From: UBA7378 sp049611805
GTDB taxonomy: Bacteria; Pseudomonadota; Alphaproteobacteria; RS24
DNA length: 14,867 bases
Direction: 5' to 3'
NCBI GenBank assembly: GCA_049611805.1
Contig: JBMZAX010000023.1
Coordinates: forward strand, 1 to 14,867
Made by a program: the position numbers and the translations under genes. The notes under the pieces were generated by a model, which saw nothing but the letters and a program-made list of their open reading frames with translations, was not told the DNA's origin and did not search any database. Below are positions 1 to 7,149 of the stretch, piece by piece. The stretch's first letter is position 1. The number at the start of each line of letters is the position of its first letter.

Positions 1-437
1 GCGCGCTCTTGGATGCGGGCCTTTCCGATATTCGCGTGAGCAATCGCACCCGCGCCCGCGCCGAGGCCGTGGCGGCGCTGGCAGACATGCCGGAAAATTC
101 GGGGGCCGTGCGGGTTTTCGACTGGGAGGCGCGCGCACAAGCCGCTGAAGGCGCAACGCTTCTTGTGAATACCACCAGCCTCGGCATGGAGGGCGCCCCG
201 ACGCTGGATATGAACCTCGACGCGCTGGCTGCAAAAGCGACAATTGCCGATATTGTTTATGTGCCGTTGGAAACCGATTTGCTGGCGCGCGCCAAGGCCT
301 GCGGGCACACACCGGTTAACGGGCTGGGCATGCTGGTGCATCAGGCGGCGCATGCGTTTGATTTGTGGTTCGGCCGGCGCCCGGCTTTTGACAGCGCATT
401 GCGCGATCGCCTGATGCGCGATCTTGGGGAGACATAA
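1..437 (+). CDS. aroE: Shikimate dehydrogenase, 3' part (5' end outside window)
   Basis: Shikimate dehydrogenase reduces 3-dehydroshikimate to shikimate with NADPH in the cytoplasmic aromatic amino acid pathway. Only the C-terminal part of about 145 residues is present; the reading frame is open from the first bases, so the start and the catalytic Lys/Asp of the N-terminal domain lie upstream of the window. Visible family signatures are the NADP-binding NRT segment (about base 42), the NTTSLGM motif (around bases 168-188), the DIVYVPLETDLL strand and the C-terminal NGLGMLVHQAAHAFDLWFG block, typical of AroE. The TAA stop overlaps the coaE ATG by one base, so translation is probably coupled. 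The identification is secure from the C-terminal motifs; nothing can be said about its promoter. Confidence 0.95.
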   Translation, partial: ALLDAGLSDIRVSNRTRARAEAVAALADMPENSGAVRVFDWEARAQAAEGATLLVNTTSLGMEGAPTLDMNLDALAAKATIADIVYVPLETDLLARAKACGHTPVNGLGMLVHQAAHAFDLWFGRRPAFDSALRDRLMRDLGET

Positions 438-1078
438 TGTATTTGATCGGATTGACGGGCTCGATCGGCATGGGCAAAACCCAGACCGCCGCATTGTTTG
501 AAGAAGAAGGCGTGCCGCGTTATGACGCCGATGCCGCCGTGCATGCGCTTTATGAAATTGGCGGTGCCGCGGTCGGGCCGATCGGTGAGATGTTTCCCGA
601 AGCCGTGCGCGACGGTGCCGTTGACCGCGCTGCGCTGGGTCAAATTGTTTTGAAAGATGCCGAAAAACTTGCCGCGCTTGAAAAAACGGTACACCCGCTG
701 GCGGGCGCAACGCAGGTCGATTTTCTGAACGCGCAAATTGCGGCGGGCGCAACCTATGTGCTTTTAGATATTCCGCTTCTGTTTGAAACCGGCGGCCATG
801 AATTTGTCGATTGCGTGGTTGTCGTCAGTGCGCCGCCGGACATTCAGCGCGCCCGCGTGTTGGCACGCCCCGGTATGACAGAAGAAAAATTTGCCGATAT
901 ACTGGCCAAGCAAGTGCCCGATTCTGACAAGCGTGCGGCGGCGGATTTTGTCGTCGACAGTTCGGTTTCGGTGGCCGACGCACACCGGCAGGTGAAGGAA
1001 ATTCTCGCCGCATTGCGCGATCGCAAGGGCACGGCATTGCAGGCGAGGCTGGCGCGGGCCAAGCCCGGCGACAAATAG
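437..1078 (+). CDS. coaE: Dephospho-CoA kinase
   Basis: CoaE phosphorylates the ribose 3'-hydroxyl of dephospho-CoA, the last step of coenzyme A synthesis, in the cytoplasm. The 213-residue length is normal for the family. The Walker A loop GSIGMGKT is at residues 8-15, right after the first strand (MYLIGLTG), and the body carries the expected DAD segment (YDADAAVH), the LEKTVHPL helix and the LLDIPLLFETG block. The ATG overlaps the aroE stop in a TAATG junction, with a GGGGAG Shine-Dalgarno at 426-431, so it is probably expressed with aroE. The aroE-coaE-dnaQ order is common in Alphaproteobacteria. The other CoA enzyme in the window, CoaA, lies about 6.5 kb downstream. Confidence 0.96.
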   Translation: MYLIGLTGSIGMGKTQTAALFEEEGVPRYDADAAVHALYEIGGAAVGPIGEMFPEAVRDGAVDRAALGQIVLKDAEKLAALEKTVHPLAGATQVDFLNAQIAAGATYVLLDIPLLFETGGHEFVDCVVVVSAPPDIQRARVLARPGMTEEKFADILAKQVPDSDKRAAADFVVDSSVSVADAHRQVKEILAALRDRKGTALQARLARAKPGDK

Positions 1079-1102
1079 ACGATAAGGAAAAGGGAAAAGA
1101 TC

Positions 1103-1822
1103 TTGCGCGAAATTATTCTCGATACCGAAACCACCGGCCTTGATCCGTCGCAGGGCGACCGAATTGTCGAGATCGGGTGTCTGGAACTCGTCAACCGCCT
1201 GCCGAGCGGTGAAACATTTCATGTCTATATCAATCCCGAACGCGCCATGTCGCCCGAAGCCGAGGCCGTGCACGGCATCAGCGATGCGTTTCTGGCCGAC
1301 AAGCCGAAATTCGCCGATATTGTTGAGGGGTTTTTGGAATTTATCGGCAGCGACCCGCTGGTCATTCACAATGCGGCATTTGATATGAAATTTCTGAATG
1401 CCGAGCTTGACCATATGGGTCGCACACCGCTGGAGGCCAATCCGGTCATTGATACGCTGGCCATGGCGCGCAAACGCTTTCCGGGCGCGCCCGCCTCGCT
1501 TGATGCGCTGTGCCGCCGCTTCGGGGTCGATAATTCGGGCCGTGTGCATCACGGCGCGCTGCTCGACAGCGAATTGCTGGCAGATGTTTATCTGGAGCTT
1601 TCCGGCGGTCGCCAGCCCGGGCTGGTTTTTCAGGCCGACGCCGCGCGCGCCTCAGATGCCAGAACCACGCCGGATGCCGACACCATACGCCAGCCGCAGC
1701 AACGCCGTCCCGCGCCGCTGCCTGCGCGGCTTTGCGAAGACCAGCGCATTGCCCATCGCGCGTTTCTGGAAGATTTGCCGCAAAACGCAATATGGTTCGA
1801 CAGCGGCACCGACGCAGTTTAG
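1103..1822 (+). CDS. dnaQ: DNA polymerase III epsilon subunit (3'-5' proofreading exonuclease)
   Basis: DnaQ is the proofreading exonuclease of the replicative polymerase core, removing mispaired 3' ends. The 239-residue protein has all DEDDh residues: Exo I DTETTG with D7 and E9, Exo II HNAAFDMKFL with D94, and Exo III HHGALLDSE with H150 and D155. Residues from about 205 to the end (ARLCEDQRIAHRAFLEDL then AIWFDSG) match the C-terminal tail that contacts the polymerase alpha subunit in this family. The start is a TTG at 1103, chosen because it places Exo I at the usual distance from the N-terminus and follows a purine-rich AAGGAAAAGGG stretch; no ATG is available nearby. It follows coaE by 24 bases. 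It converges with secB. Confidence 0.96.
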   Translation: MREIILDTETTGLDPSQGDRIVEIGCLELVNRLPSGETFHVYINPERAMSPEAEAVHGISDAFLADKPKFADIVEGFLEFIGSDPLVIHNAAFDMKFLNAELDHMGRTPLEANPVIDTLAMARKRFPGAPASLDALCRRFGVDNSGRVHHGALLDSELLADVYLELSGGRQPGLVFQADAARASDARTTPDADTIRQPQQRRPAPLPARLCEDQRIAHRAFLEDLPQNAIWFDSGTDAV

Positions 1823-1837
1823 CGCAAGCAAATGCCG

Positions 1838-1860
1838 GCATTAAGCGCGCGGGCTAATGC
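1838..1860. terminator. Candidate bidirectional hairpin between dnaQ and secB
   Basis: A perfect 6-bp inverted repeat, GCATTA at 1838-1843 and TAATGC at 1855-1860, flanks an 11-base GC-rich loop in the short space between the convergent dnaQ and secB stops; the right arm overlaps the secB stop codon. Its position suits a shared terminator, but there is no run of T on either side, so it is not a textbook intrinsic terminator. Confidence 0.25.
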
Positions 1861-2396
1861 GCCTTGCCGTCTTCTTTTTCATTTTCTCCGGCCGCCGGTT
1901 GGTCTTCGGCCTGGCTGTGTTCGCCGCGGCGATAAAGGTCCAGAAAATCGATCGGGTCCAGCATAATGGGCGGGTAGCCGCCATCGCGCGTGACATCGGC
2001 CAATATGCGGCGGGCAAAGGGAAATAATTGCCGTGGCGCTTCAATGAGCAAAACCGGCCTCACATCATTTTCCGGAATATTGATGAGCCGGAACACGCCG
2101 CAATACATCAGCTCGGCAATAAAAGCGACCTGGTCGCCAAATTTTGCCTGAATGGTAAATTTCAACCCGACCTCGAAGTCATTTTCGGCCAGCTTGCGCG
2201 CATTTACATTGGCGTCCACGCTGACATCGGGCGCGCCCCCATCGGGTGGGGACAATGCCGGTGCCGCCGGATTTTCAAACGACAGGTCGCGCACATATTG
2301 GGTCAGAATTTGCAGACCCGGCTGCTCGCCTGCAACCTCAGTGTCGGCTTCATTGTCGCCGTTGTTTTGGGGGTTTGTGTTCGGCGTCTCGCTCAT
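1854..2396 (-). CDS. secB: Protein-export chaperone SecB
   Basis: SecB binds unfolded preproteins in the cytoplasm and hands them to SecA at the Sec translocon. The 180-residue product carries the SecB core: LQILTQYVRDLSFENP near residues 28-43, then FEVGLKFTIQAK, FIAELMYCGVFRL, the LLIEAPRQLFPFARRILADVTRDGGYPP block and IDFLDLYRR. It is longer than the E. coli protein (155 residues) because of a Asn/Glu-rich N-terminal extension of about 25 residues and an acidic C-terminal tail, both usual in Alphaproteobacteria. The ATG at 2396 is preceded on the minus strand by GGAGGA at good spacing. It follows fxsA by 36 bases on the same strand, so the two probably share the promoter upstream of fxsA. 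Confidence 0.96.
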   Translation of the reverse strand: MSETPNTNPQNNGDNEADTEVAGEQPGLQILTQYVRDLSFENPAAPALSPPDGGAPDVSVDANVNARKLAENDFEVGLKFTIQAKFGDQVAFIAELMYCGVFRLINIPENDVRPVLLIEAPRQLFPFARRILADVTRDGGYPPIMLDPIDFLDLYRRGEHSQAEDQPAAGENEKEDGKAH

Positions 2397-2432
2397 ATTT
2401 GTCCTCCGGTTTATGGTGTGGCGATAATGAAC

Positions 2433-2888
2433 CTAATCGTCGGGATCCTCAACGCGATAATCGCCGTCGATAATTTTTGCATCGGCGGGGTTTTGGGCAT
2501 TCCCGCGCTTTACGCTGAAACCGGAAAACAGTTTCGGCAGAATAAAGCCCGCCGCCAACTCCAGCACAAACAGGCGTGTTGCCGGAAAAAGCAGCAAAAA
2601 GCCCAGCGCATCGGTCATAAAGCCCGGCGTCAGCAGCAAAATTCCGGCCATCAGAATAAGCACGCCATGCACAATCTCGCCCACGGGCGGCTTGCCGCTC
2701 GCCATTTGCGCCTGTGCGCGGGCCAGCGCGTCAATCCCCTGACGGCGGATCGCGCGCGCACCGAGCATCGCCGTTGCCAAAATGATGAGAAGCGTCCAGC
2801 CAAGGCCAATCGCTCCGCCAATTTGAACAAACAGGGTGATTTCGATTATCGGCACGATGATTAAAATCAGCGGAATGAGGCCGGGCAT
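2433..2888 (-). CDS. fxsA: FxsA family inner-membrane protein
   Basis: FxsA-family proteins are small cytoplasmic-membrane proteins; in E. coli, excess FxsA relieves F exclusion of phage T7, but the normal job is not known. The 151 residues contain hydrophobic segments at about 4-22, 26-44, 71-89 and 93-118. The basic loop GARAIRRQG after the second segment and the LLLTPGFMTDALGFLLLFPATR stretch (written here as the family core around residues 84-105) are diagnostic. The C-terminal 30 residues are polar, with an acidic end. The ATG is preceded by an AAGGAGA Shine-Dalgarno six bases away, and an extended -10 promoter lies just upstream. It is the first gene of an fxsA-secB pair, a familiar alphaproteobacterial arrangement. 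Confidence 0.93.
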   Translation of the reverse strand: MPGLIPLILIIVPIIEITLFVQIGGAIGLGWTLLIILATAMLGARAIRRQGIDALARAQAQMASGKPPVGEIVHGVLILMAGILLLTPGFMTDALGFLLLFPATRLFVLELAAGFILPKLFSGFSVKRGNAQNPADAKIIDGDYRVEDPDD

Positions 2889-2908
2889 CTGTTTCTCCTT
2901 GCTGCGGC

Positions 2909-2937
2909 ATCATAGCATCTGACACCTTGCAGGCCAG
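2909..2937 (-). promoter_or_regulatory. Candidate extended -10 promoter for fxsA-secB
   Basis: On the minus strand, TATGAT (2909-2914, five of six matches to the -10 consensus) is preceded by TGC at 2915-2917, forming an extended -10. A poor -35, CTGGCC, sits at 2932-2937 with 17-base spacing. The predicted transcription start falls about 10-15 bases before the fxsA Shine-Dalgarno. It lies back to back with the timA promoter. Confidence 0.45.
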
Positions 2938-2940
2938 TGC

Positions 2941-2969
2941 TTAACACAAGCCCCAAAAAAGGGCATACT
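2941..2969 (+). promoter_or_regulatory. Candidate sigma70-type promoter for timA
   Basis: TTAACA (2941-2946, five of six to TTGACA) and CATACT (2964-2969, four of six to TATAAT) are separated by exactly 17 bases. The predicted start of transcription is near 2976, followed by AGGAG at 2986-2990. This places the promoter inside the first codons of the longest open frame (GTG at 2937) and argues that translation of timA begins further downstream. Confidence 0.45.
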
Positions 2970-2996
2970 GGATTTGATATCTTACAGGAGTCCATC

Positions 2997-3698
2997 ATCG
3001 ATCTCGTTAACCTCATCTTGCTGGTTGTTGTCATCGCCGTGTTTTATCGTTTGCGATCCGTCTTGGGCATGCGCAATGAAGAAGACGACAATACCGGCCG
3101 CCATGACGCCTATCGCTTGAACCGCGAGGCGTTCGATGCCGCAAAAGACGCCCCGAAAGACACGCCGCGAGACACGCCACCCGCCGGTGATGCAGAACCC
3201 GCCGGCGTGTCGGAACCCGCGCGGCCATTTGCAGAACCGACAGATGACACCCCGATCGAGGCCGGCAAGGGGCTGACTTTGGTGCGTGAAAAAGACCCTG
3301 ATTTTGACGAGGGGGCTTTCGTCGAAGGCGCGCGGAAATTATACGAGATGATATTGCTGGATTTCGCCGCCGGTGACCTGACCGGCGTGAAGGGTTTTCT
3401 GGGCCCGGATGTGCTGGCAGGCTTTGAAGCCGCCATCCACCAGCGCGAGGAAGCGGGCGAGCATTTGATTACCGAAATTCACGCGCTGGCGCGTCCGGTC
3501 ATTGAAGACGCCGAATATGACAATGGGGTCGTGCGCCTGTCGGTGCGCTACAGCGCCGATCTGGTGTCGCATGTCAGCGGCGCGGGTGCCGAAGAGCACG
3601 CGCCGTCGCCGGTGCGCAGCCGCGATTTGTGGACTTTCGAGCGCCATGTTCAATCAGACAGCCCGAACTGGCTGCTGATTGCAACCCAGACAGAATAG
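2997..3698 (+). CDS. timA: Tim44/TimA-family membrane-anchored protein, start uncertain
   Basis: This is the alphaproteobacterial relative of mitochondrial Tim44, the matrix-side Hsp70 anchor of the inner-membrane import motor; the bacterial role is unclear and probably concerns inner-membrane protein assembly. It has one N-terminal membrane segment (LILLVVVIAVFYRLRSVLG), a long acidic, Pro-rich linker with repeated APKDTPRDTPP-like units, and a C-terminal Tim44-like domain starting around DPDFDEGAFVEGARKLYEMIL and ending LWTFERHV..NWLLIATQTE. The open frame extends up to a GTG at 2937, but that codon has no good Shine-Dalgarno and lies upstream of the candidate promoter's -35. AGGAG at 2986-2990 instead points to an ATC at 2997 (6 bases away), giving 233 residues, the family's usual size. 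A TTG at 3018 would cut into the membrane segment. The frame and family are firm; the start is not. Confidence 0.85.
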   Translation: MDLVNLILLVVVIAVFYRLRSVLGMRNEEDDNTGRHDAYRLNREAFDAAKDAPKDTPRDTPPAGDAEPAGVSEPARPFAEPTDDTPIEAGKGLTLVREKDPDFDEGAFVEGARKLYEMILLDFAAGDLTGVKGFLGPDVLAGFEAAIHQREEAGEHLITEIHALARPVIEDAEYDNGVVRLSVRYSADLVSHVSGAGAEEHAPSPVRSRDLWTFERHVQSDSPNWLLIATQTE

Positions 3699-3707
3699 GC
3701 CGTTCCC

Positions 3708-4286
3708 TTGGCGGGGTCTGACGACAAAAAGCATCCACCGCTTTCCGGCGAGGATGCCGAGCTGTGGTCGCGCGTTGCGGCGCAGGCCGAGCCCCTGCCC
3801 GCGCTTCGCCGTGCGCGCCATGTTGAAACACGCCGTCTCCGCGCCCCCAAAACCGATGCCCCCAAAACTGACGTGCCGCGCCCTGCCCCAAAATCTGTTG
3901 GCCCGAAAAGCGCGAATGCAGCAAAACCGCACGCCCGACTGGTGCCGAAGAAATTGCCAATGCCGGACACGCGCCTTGACCCGAAGTCGAAGCGTCGGCT
4001 GGCGCGCGGCACAATCGCGATTGACGCGCGCATCGACCTGCACGGGCTGACGGCGGCGCGCGCGCGGACGCGCCTGACCGGGTTTCTCACCGCAGCCGCG
4101 CAAGCGCGCAACAAATGGGTGCTGGTCATTACCGGCAAGGGGCGCGCCGGAGACGGCGTTTTGCGCCGCGAGGTGCCGCTCTGGTTCGGCCAGCCGCCGC
4201 TCGACCGGCTGGTGATTGCCTATGAACCGGCGGCGGCCGCGCATGGCGGTGCCGGTGCGCTTTATGTGCGCTTGCGCGCGGCATGA
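3708..4286 (+). CDS. Smr/MutS2-C-terminal domain protein
   Basis: Smr domains are small nucleic-acid-binding or nicking domains found at the end of MutS2 and as stand-alone proteins; the target of this one is unknown. The 192 residues show a charged N-terminal helix (LSGEDAELWSRVA), a low-complexity Lys/Pro-rich linker at about 42-85 with repeated APKTD units, then the Smr domain: DLHGLT at 110-115, ITGKG at 141-145, LRREVPLWF at 152-160 and AHGGAGALYV at 178-187. The start is a TTG at 3708, nine bases after the timA stop, with an AGG inside the stop region as a weak Shine-Dalgarno. It is probably cotranscribed with timA. In many Alphaproteobacteria an mltA gene lies between these two; here it does not. 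Similar to the E. coli SmrA/SmrB group, which cannot be separated by eye. Confidence 0.9.
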   Translation: MAGSDDKKHPPLSGEDAELWSRVAAQAEPLPALRRARHVETRRLRAPKTDAPKTDVPRPAPKSVGPKSANAAKPHARLVPKKLPMPDTRLDPKSKRRLARGTIAIDARIDLHGLTAARARTRLTGFLTAAAQARNKWVLVITGKGRAGDGVLRREVPLWFGQPPLDRLVIAYEPAAAAHGGAGALYVRLRAA

Positions 4287-4400
4287 GAGATATGCGCTTT
4301 CGGGCATTATGACCGACGGCGCGACGGGAAAAATTTGACGGCTGTGCAGCGGCGCAAAACGGTGTACAAACAGAAACGTCACAATACAAGGATGGAACGA

Positions 4401-5000
4401 ATGTCACAGCGGACTGCAACGCGGGCGCGCCAAACCAAGGAAACCAAAATCGAGGTTGCGGTAAATCTCGACGGAACCGGCGACTATGACGTGTCGACCG
4501 GCATCGGTTTTCTCGACCACATGCTTGAGCAATTGTCGCGTCACTCGCTGATCGACCTCAAAGTTGCGGCTGAAGGCGATCTGCATATTGATTTTCACCA
4601 CACGACGGAAGACACCGGCATTGTTATCGGCGAAGCCGTGCGCGCGGCGCTGGGCGATTTCAAAGGGCTGACGCGCTATGGCTCGGCGACCATTCCGATG
4701 GATGAAACCTGCACGCGCGTATCGCTGGATGTTTCCCAACGCCCCTATCTCATATGGAAAGTGGCCTTCACCAAGCCCAAGCTGGGGGATATGGATACCG
4801 AATTGTTCAAGGAATGGTTTCAGGCTTTTGCCCAGGCTGCGGGCATAACCCTGCATATTGAAAATCTTTACGGCGAGAACAATCACCATATTGTCGAGAG
4901 CTGTTTTAAGGGGCTGGCGCGCGCTTTGCGTGAGGCCATTGAAATCGACCCGCGCAAATCCGATGCCGTGCCGTCCACCAAGGGTGTGCTGGGCAGCTGA
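4401..5000 (+). CDS. hisB: Imidazoleglycerol-phosphate dehydratase
   Basis: HisB dehydrates imidazole glycerol phosphate to imidazole acetol phosphate in histidine synthesis. This is the monofunctional form of 199 residues, without the phosphatase domain found in E. coli HisB. Family blocks seen are GFLDHMLEQLSRH, the metal-binding HHTTED, the DETCTRVSLD segment, the second metal motif ENNHHIVESCFKGLARALREA and the C-terminal VPSTKGVLGS. The frame is open further upstream (to 4335), but ATG 4401 is preferred because AAGGA at 4388-4392 is eight bases before it and it gives the normal length; ATG 4392 is a weaker alternative. It opens the his cluster; the 114 bases before it contain no promoter I can defend. 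Confidence 0.96.
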   Translation: MSQRTATRARQTKETKIEVAVNLDGTGDYDVSTGIGFLDHMLEQLSRHSLIDLKVAAEGDLHIDFHHTTEDTGIVIGEAVRAALGDFKGLTRYGSATIPMDETCTRVSLDVSQRPYLIWKVAFTKPKLGDMDTELFKEWFQAFAQAAGITLHIENLYGENNHHIVESCFKGLARALREAIEIDPRKSDAVPSTKGVLGS

Positions 5001-5028
5001 TCGGCGGCGCGGACGAGGCGAGAGGCAC

Positions 5029-5652
5029 GTGACTATTGCTATCATTGACTACGGGTCGGGAAATCTGCGGTCGGCGGAAAAAGCCTTTGCGCGCTGTGCG
5101 CCCGAACGCGATCTTTACGTCACCGGCGATCCGGATATTGTGGCGCGCGCCGACCATATCGTGCTGCCCGGCGTCGGCGCCTTTGGCGATTGCGCGCAAG
5201 GGCTGGCGGCGATTGACGGATTGCGCGCCGCGCTGGAGGCGCGCGTGGGCGATGACGGGCGTCCGTTTCTGGGCATTTGCGTCGGCATGCAGCTTATGTG
5301 CGCGACCGGCACCGAGCGCGGCCGGCATGCGGGGCTTGGCTGGTTTGACGGCTCGGTGGATGCGCTGGATGTGGCCGCGCCGCTCAAAGTGCCGCATATG
5401 GGCTGGAACACGCTGAACATGCGCGCGCGCCACGGTGTGTTTGACGGGCTGGATGGCGCAGATTTTTATTTCGTGCATGGCTATGCGGCGCGCCCGGAAA
5501 ATCGGGCCGAGATTATTGCCGAAACCGATTATGGTGGGCCGGTAGTGGCCGCGCTGGCGCGCGCCAATATGGTCGGCACGCAGTTTCACCCCGAAAAAAG
5601 CCAAACGGCCGGGCTGCGGCTCATTGAAAATTTTGTGAACTGGAAACCATGA
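5029..5652 (+). CDS. hisH: Imidazole glycerol phosphate synthase, glutaminase subunit
   Basis: HisH hydrolyses glutamine and channels ammonia to HisF. The 207-residue protein is a class I glutamine amidotransferase: IDYGSGNLRS at the N-terminus, the oxyanion strand LPGVGAFGDC, nucleophile C84 in FLGICVGMQLM and the catalytic pair H187 and E189 in TQFHPEKSQ. The start is the GTG at 5029, which places IDYGSGN at the expected distance; a purine-rich GAGGCGAGAGG stretch precedes it. The frame is open upstream into hisB, but only this start fits the family. There is a 28-base gap after hisB, where many Rhizobiales carry a DUF2628 gene that is absent here. Its TGA overlaps the hisA ATG (ATGA). Confidence 0.96.
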   Translation: MTIAIIDYGSGNLRSAEKAFARCAPERDLYVTGDPDIVARADHIVLPGVGAFGDCAQGLAAIDGLRAALEARVGDDGRPFLGICVGMQLMCATGTERGRHAGLGWFDGSVDALDVAAPLKVPHMGWNTLNMRARHGVFDGLDGADFYFVHGYAARPENRAEIIAETDYGGPVVAALARANMVGTQFHPEKSQTAGLRLIENFVNWKP

Positions 5653-6383
5653 TTATTTTCCCCGCCATTGATTTGAAAGAAGGCCGGTGCGTGCGCCTTG
5701 AGCAGGGTGATATGGCGCGCGCGACGGTTTTCAATGATGACCCTGCCGACCAGGCACGCGCCTTTGCCGCGCAAGGCTTCGGGCATTTGCATATTGTCGA
5801 TCTGGACGGGGCCTTTGCCGGTGCGCCGGTCAATATGGCGGCGGTCGAGGCGGCGGTCGAGGCCGGCCCCGCCTTCACGCAATTGGGCGGCGGCATTCGC
5901 GATTTGGCGACCATTGAAGCCTGGCTGCAAAAGGGCATTGACCGCGTCATATTGGGCACCGCGGCTTTGCGCGACCCGCAACTTGTTCACGAGGGGTGCC
6001 GCGCGTTTCCGGGCCGCATTGCGGTCGGCATTGACGCGCGGGCGGGCTTCGTGGCCGTTGAGGGCTGGGCTGAAAAAAGCAATCTGTCGGCCATCGAGCT
6101 TGCCAAGCGGTTTGAAGATGCGGGCGTTGCGGCATTGATTTACACCGACATAGACCGCGACGGCCTGTTGAAAGGCGTGAATATTGCGGCGACGGCAGAG
6201 TTGGCGCGCGCCGTGTCGATACCCGTCATTGCATCGGGCGGTCTGGCCGGCGTGCAGGATGTTCACGATCTCATCGCGGTCGCAGACAGCGGCATTGTCG
6301 GGGCCATTTCCGGGCGCGCGCTTTATGACGGGCGCTTGTCACCGGCGGAAGTGTTGGCGCTGGAGGGCGTGGTCTCATGCTGA
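5649..6383 (+). CDS. hisA: ProFAR isomerase (phosphoribosylformimino-AICAR-phosphate isomerase)
   Basis: HisA opens the aminoaldose ring of ProFAR to the aminoketose PRFAR, the substrate of HisH-HisF. It is a half-repeated TIM barrel of 244 residues. The catalytic residues expected in the family are present: D8 in FPAIDLKEG, D129 in AVGIDAR and T166 in IYTDIDRDG. Phosphate-binding loops are LGGGIRD and ASGGLAGV. The first four bases overlap the hisH stop, and the last seven overlap hisF, so translation through hisH-hisA-hisF is probably coupled. No internal promoter was seen. Confidence 0.97.
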   Translation: MIIFPAIDLKEGRCVRLEQGDMARATVFNDDPADQARAFAAQGFGHLHIVDLDGAFAGAPVNMAAVEAAVEAGPAFTQLGGGIRDLATIEAWLQKGIDRVILGTAALRDPQLVHEGCRAFPGRIAVGIDARAGFVAVEGWAEKSNLSAIELAKRFEDAGVAALIYTDIDRDGLLKGVNIAATAELARAVSIPVIASGGLAGVQDVHDLIAVADSGIVGAISGRALYDGRLSPAEVLALEGVVSC

Positions 6384-7144
6384 AGGTGCGCGTCATTCCC
6401 TGCCTCGACGTGCATGACGGGCGCGTCGTCAAGGGCGTCAATTTCGTTGACCTTGTTGATGCCGGCGATCCGGTTGAGGCCGCGCGCGCCTATGACGGCG
6501 CCGGCGCGGATGAGTTGTGCTTTCTCGACATATCGGCAAGCCATGAAAACCGCGACACGCTGATAGATGTGGTGCGCCGCACCGCCGAACAGTGCTTCAT
6601 GCCGCTGACCGTCGGCGGCGGTGTGCGGCGCGAGGGGGATGTGCGCAATCTTCTGCTGGCAGGTGCCGACAAGGTTTCCTTCAACACGGCGGCGGTCAAC
6701 GACCCGGACATTATTTCGCAGGCGGCGGAAAAATTCGGCTCGCAATGTATCGTCGTGGCGATTGATGCCAAGCAGACGCAAGCCGGAAAATGGGAGATTT
6801 TCACCCATGGCGGCCGCAAACCCACCGGCATTGATGCGGTCGGTTTTGCCGAAGAAATGGCGGCGCGCGGGGCCGGCGAAATATTGCTGACCTCGATGGA
6901 TCGCGACGGCACCAAAAGCGGCTTCGATCTGGCGCTGACCCGCGCCGTTTCGGATCGGGTGCCTGTGCCGGTCATTGCTTCGGGCGGTGTCGGCACGCTG
7001 GATGATCTGGTGGCCGGTATACGCGACGGGCACGCCAGCGCGGTATTGGCGGCGTCGATTTTTCACTTCGGCACACATACAATCGGCGAGGCCAAAAACA
7101 CGCTGGCCGAGGCCGGCATTGCGGTGCGCGCGGCACCCGCCTGA
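6377..7144 (+). CDS. hisF: Imidazole glycerol phosphate synthase, cyclase subunit
   Basis: HisF joins HisH ammonia to PRFAR, releasing imidazole glycerol phosphate (to HisB) and AICAR (to purine synthesis). The 255-residue TIM barrel starts MLKVRVIPCLDVHDGRVVKG, with catalytic D11 and K19, and carries the second acid D130 in VVAIDAKQ. Phosphate loops GGGVRR and ASGGVGTLDD are intact. The ATG overlaps the end of hisA by seven bases, with GGAGG at 6362-6366 inside hisA as its ribosome site. Related by sequence to HisA (both ancient half-barrel duplications), but the CLDV start and length settle the assignment. Confidence 0.97.
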   Translation: MLKVRVIPCLDVHDGRVVKGVNFVDLVDAGDPVEAARAYDGAGADELCFLDISASHENRDTLIDVVRRTAEQCFMPLTVGGGVRREGDVRNLLLAGADKVSFNTAAVNDPDIISQAAEKFGSQCIVVAIDAKQTQAGKWEIFTHGGRKPTGIDAVGFAEEMAARGAGEILLTSMDRDGTKSGFDLALTRAVSDRVPVPVIASGGVGTLDDLVAGIRDGHASAVLAASIFHFGTHTIGEAKNTLAEAGIAVRAAPA

Positions 7145-7149
7145 GGCGT

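Noticed and set aside
764..1552. A 262-codon minus-strand open frame across coaE and dnaQ
   Set aside because: It spans the boundary of two well-supported genes on the other strand and its composition is that of a reverse-strand shadow.
2028..2864. A 278-codon plus-strand open frame across secB and fxsA
   Set aside because: It is antisense to two clearly recognised genes, its product is rich in His, Gln, Arg and Cys with no family pattern, and long antisense frames are expected at this GC content.
4335..4370. TTGACG (4335-4340) with TACAAA (4365-4370) as a hisB promoter
   Set aside because: The spacing is 24 bases, too long for a sigma70-type promoter, and no better -10 occurs at 15-18 bases. 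A promoter is likely in the 114-base gap before hisB but was not identified.
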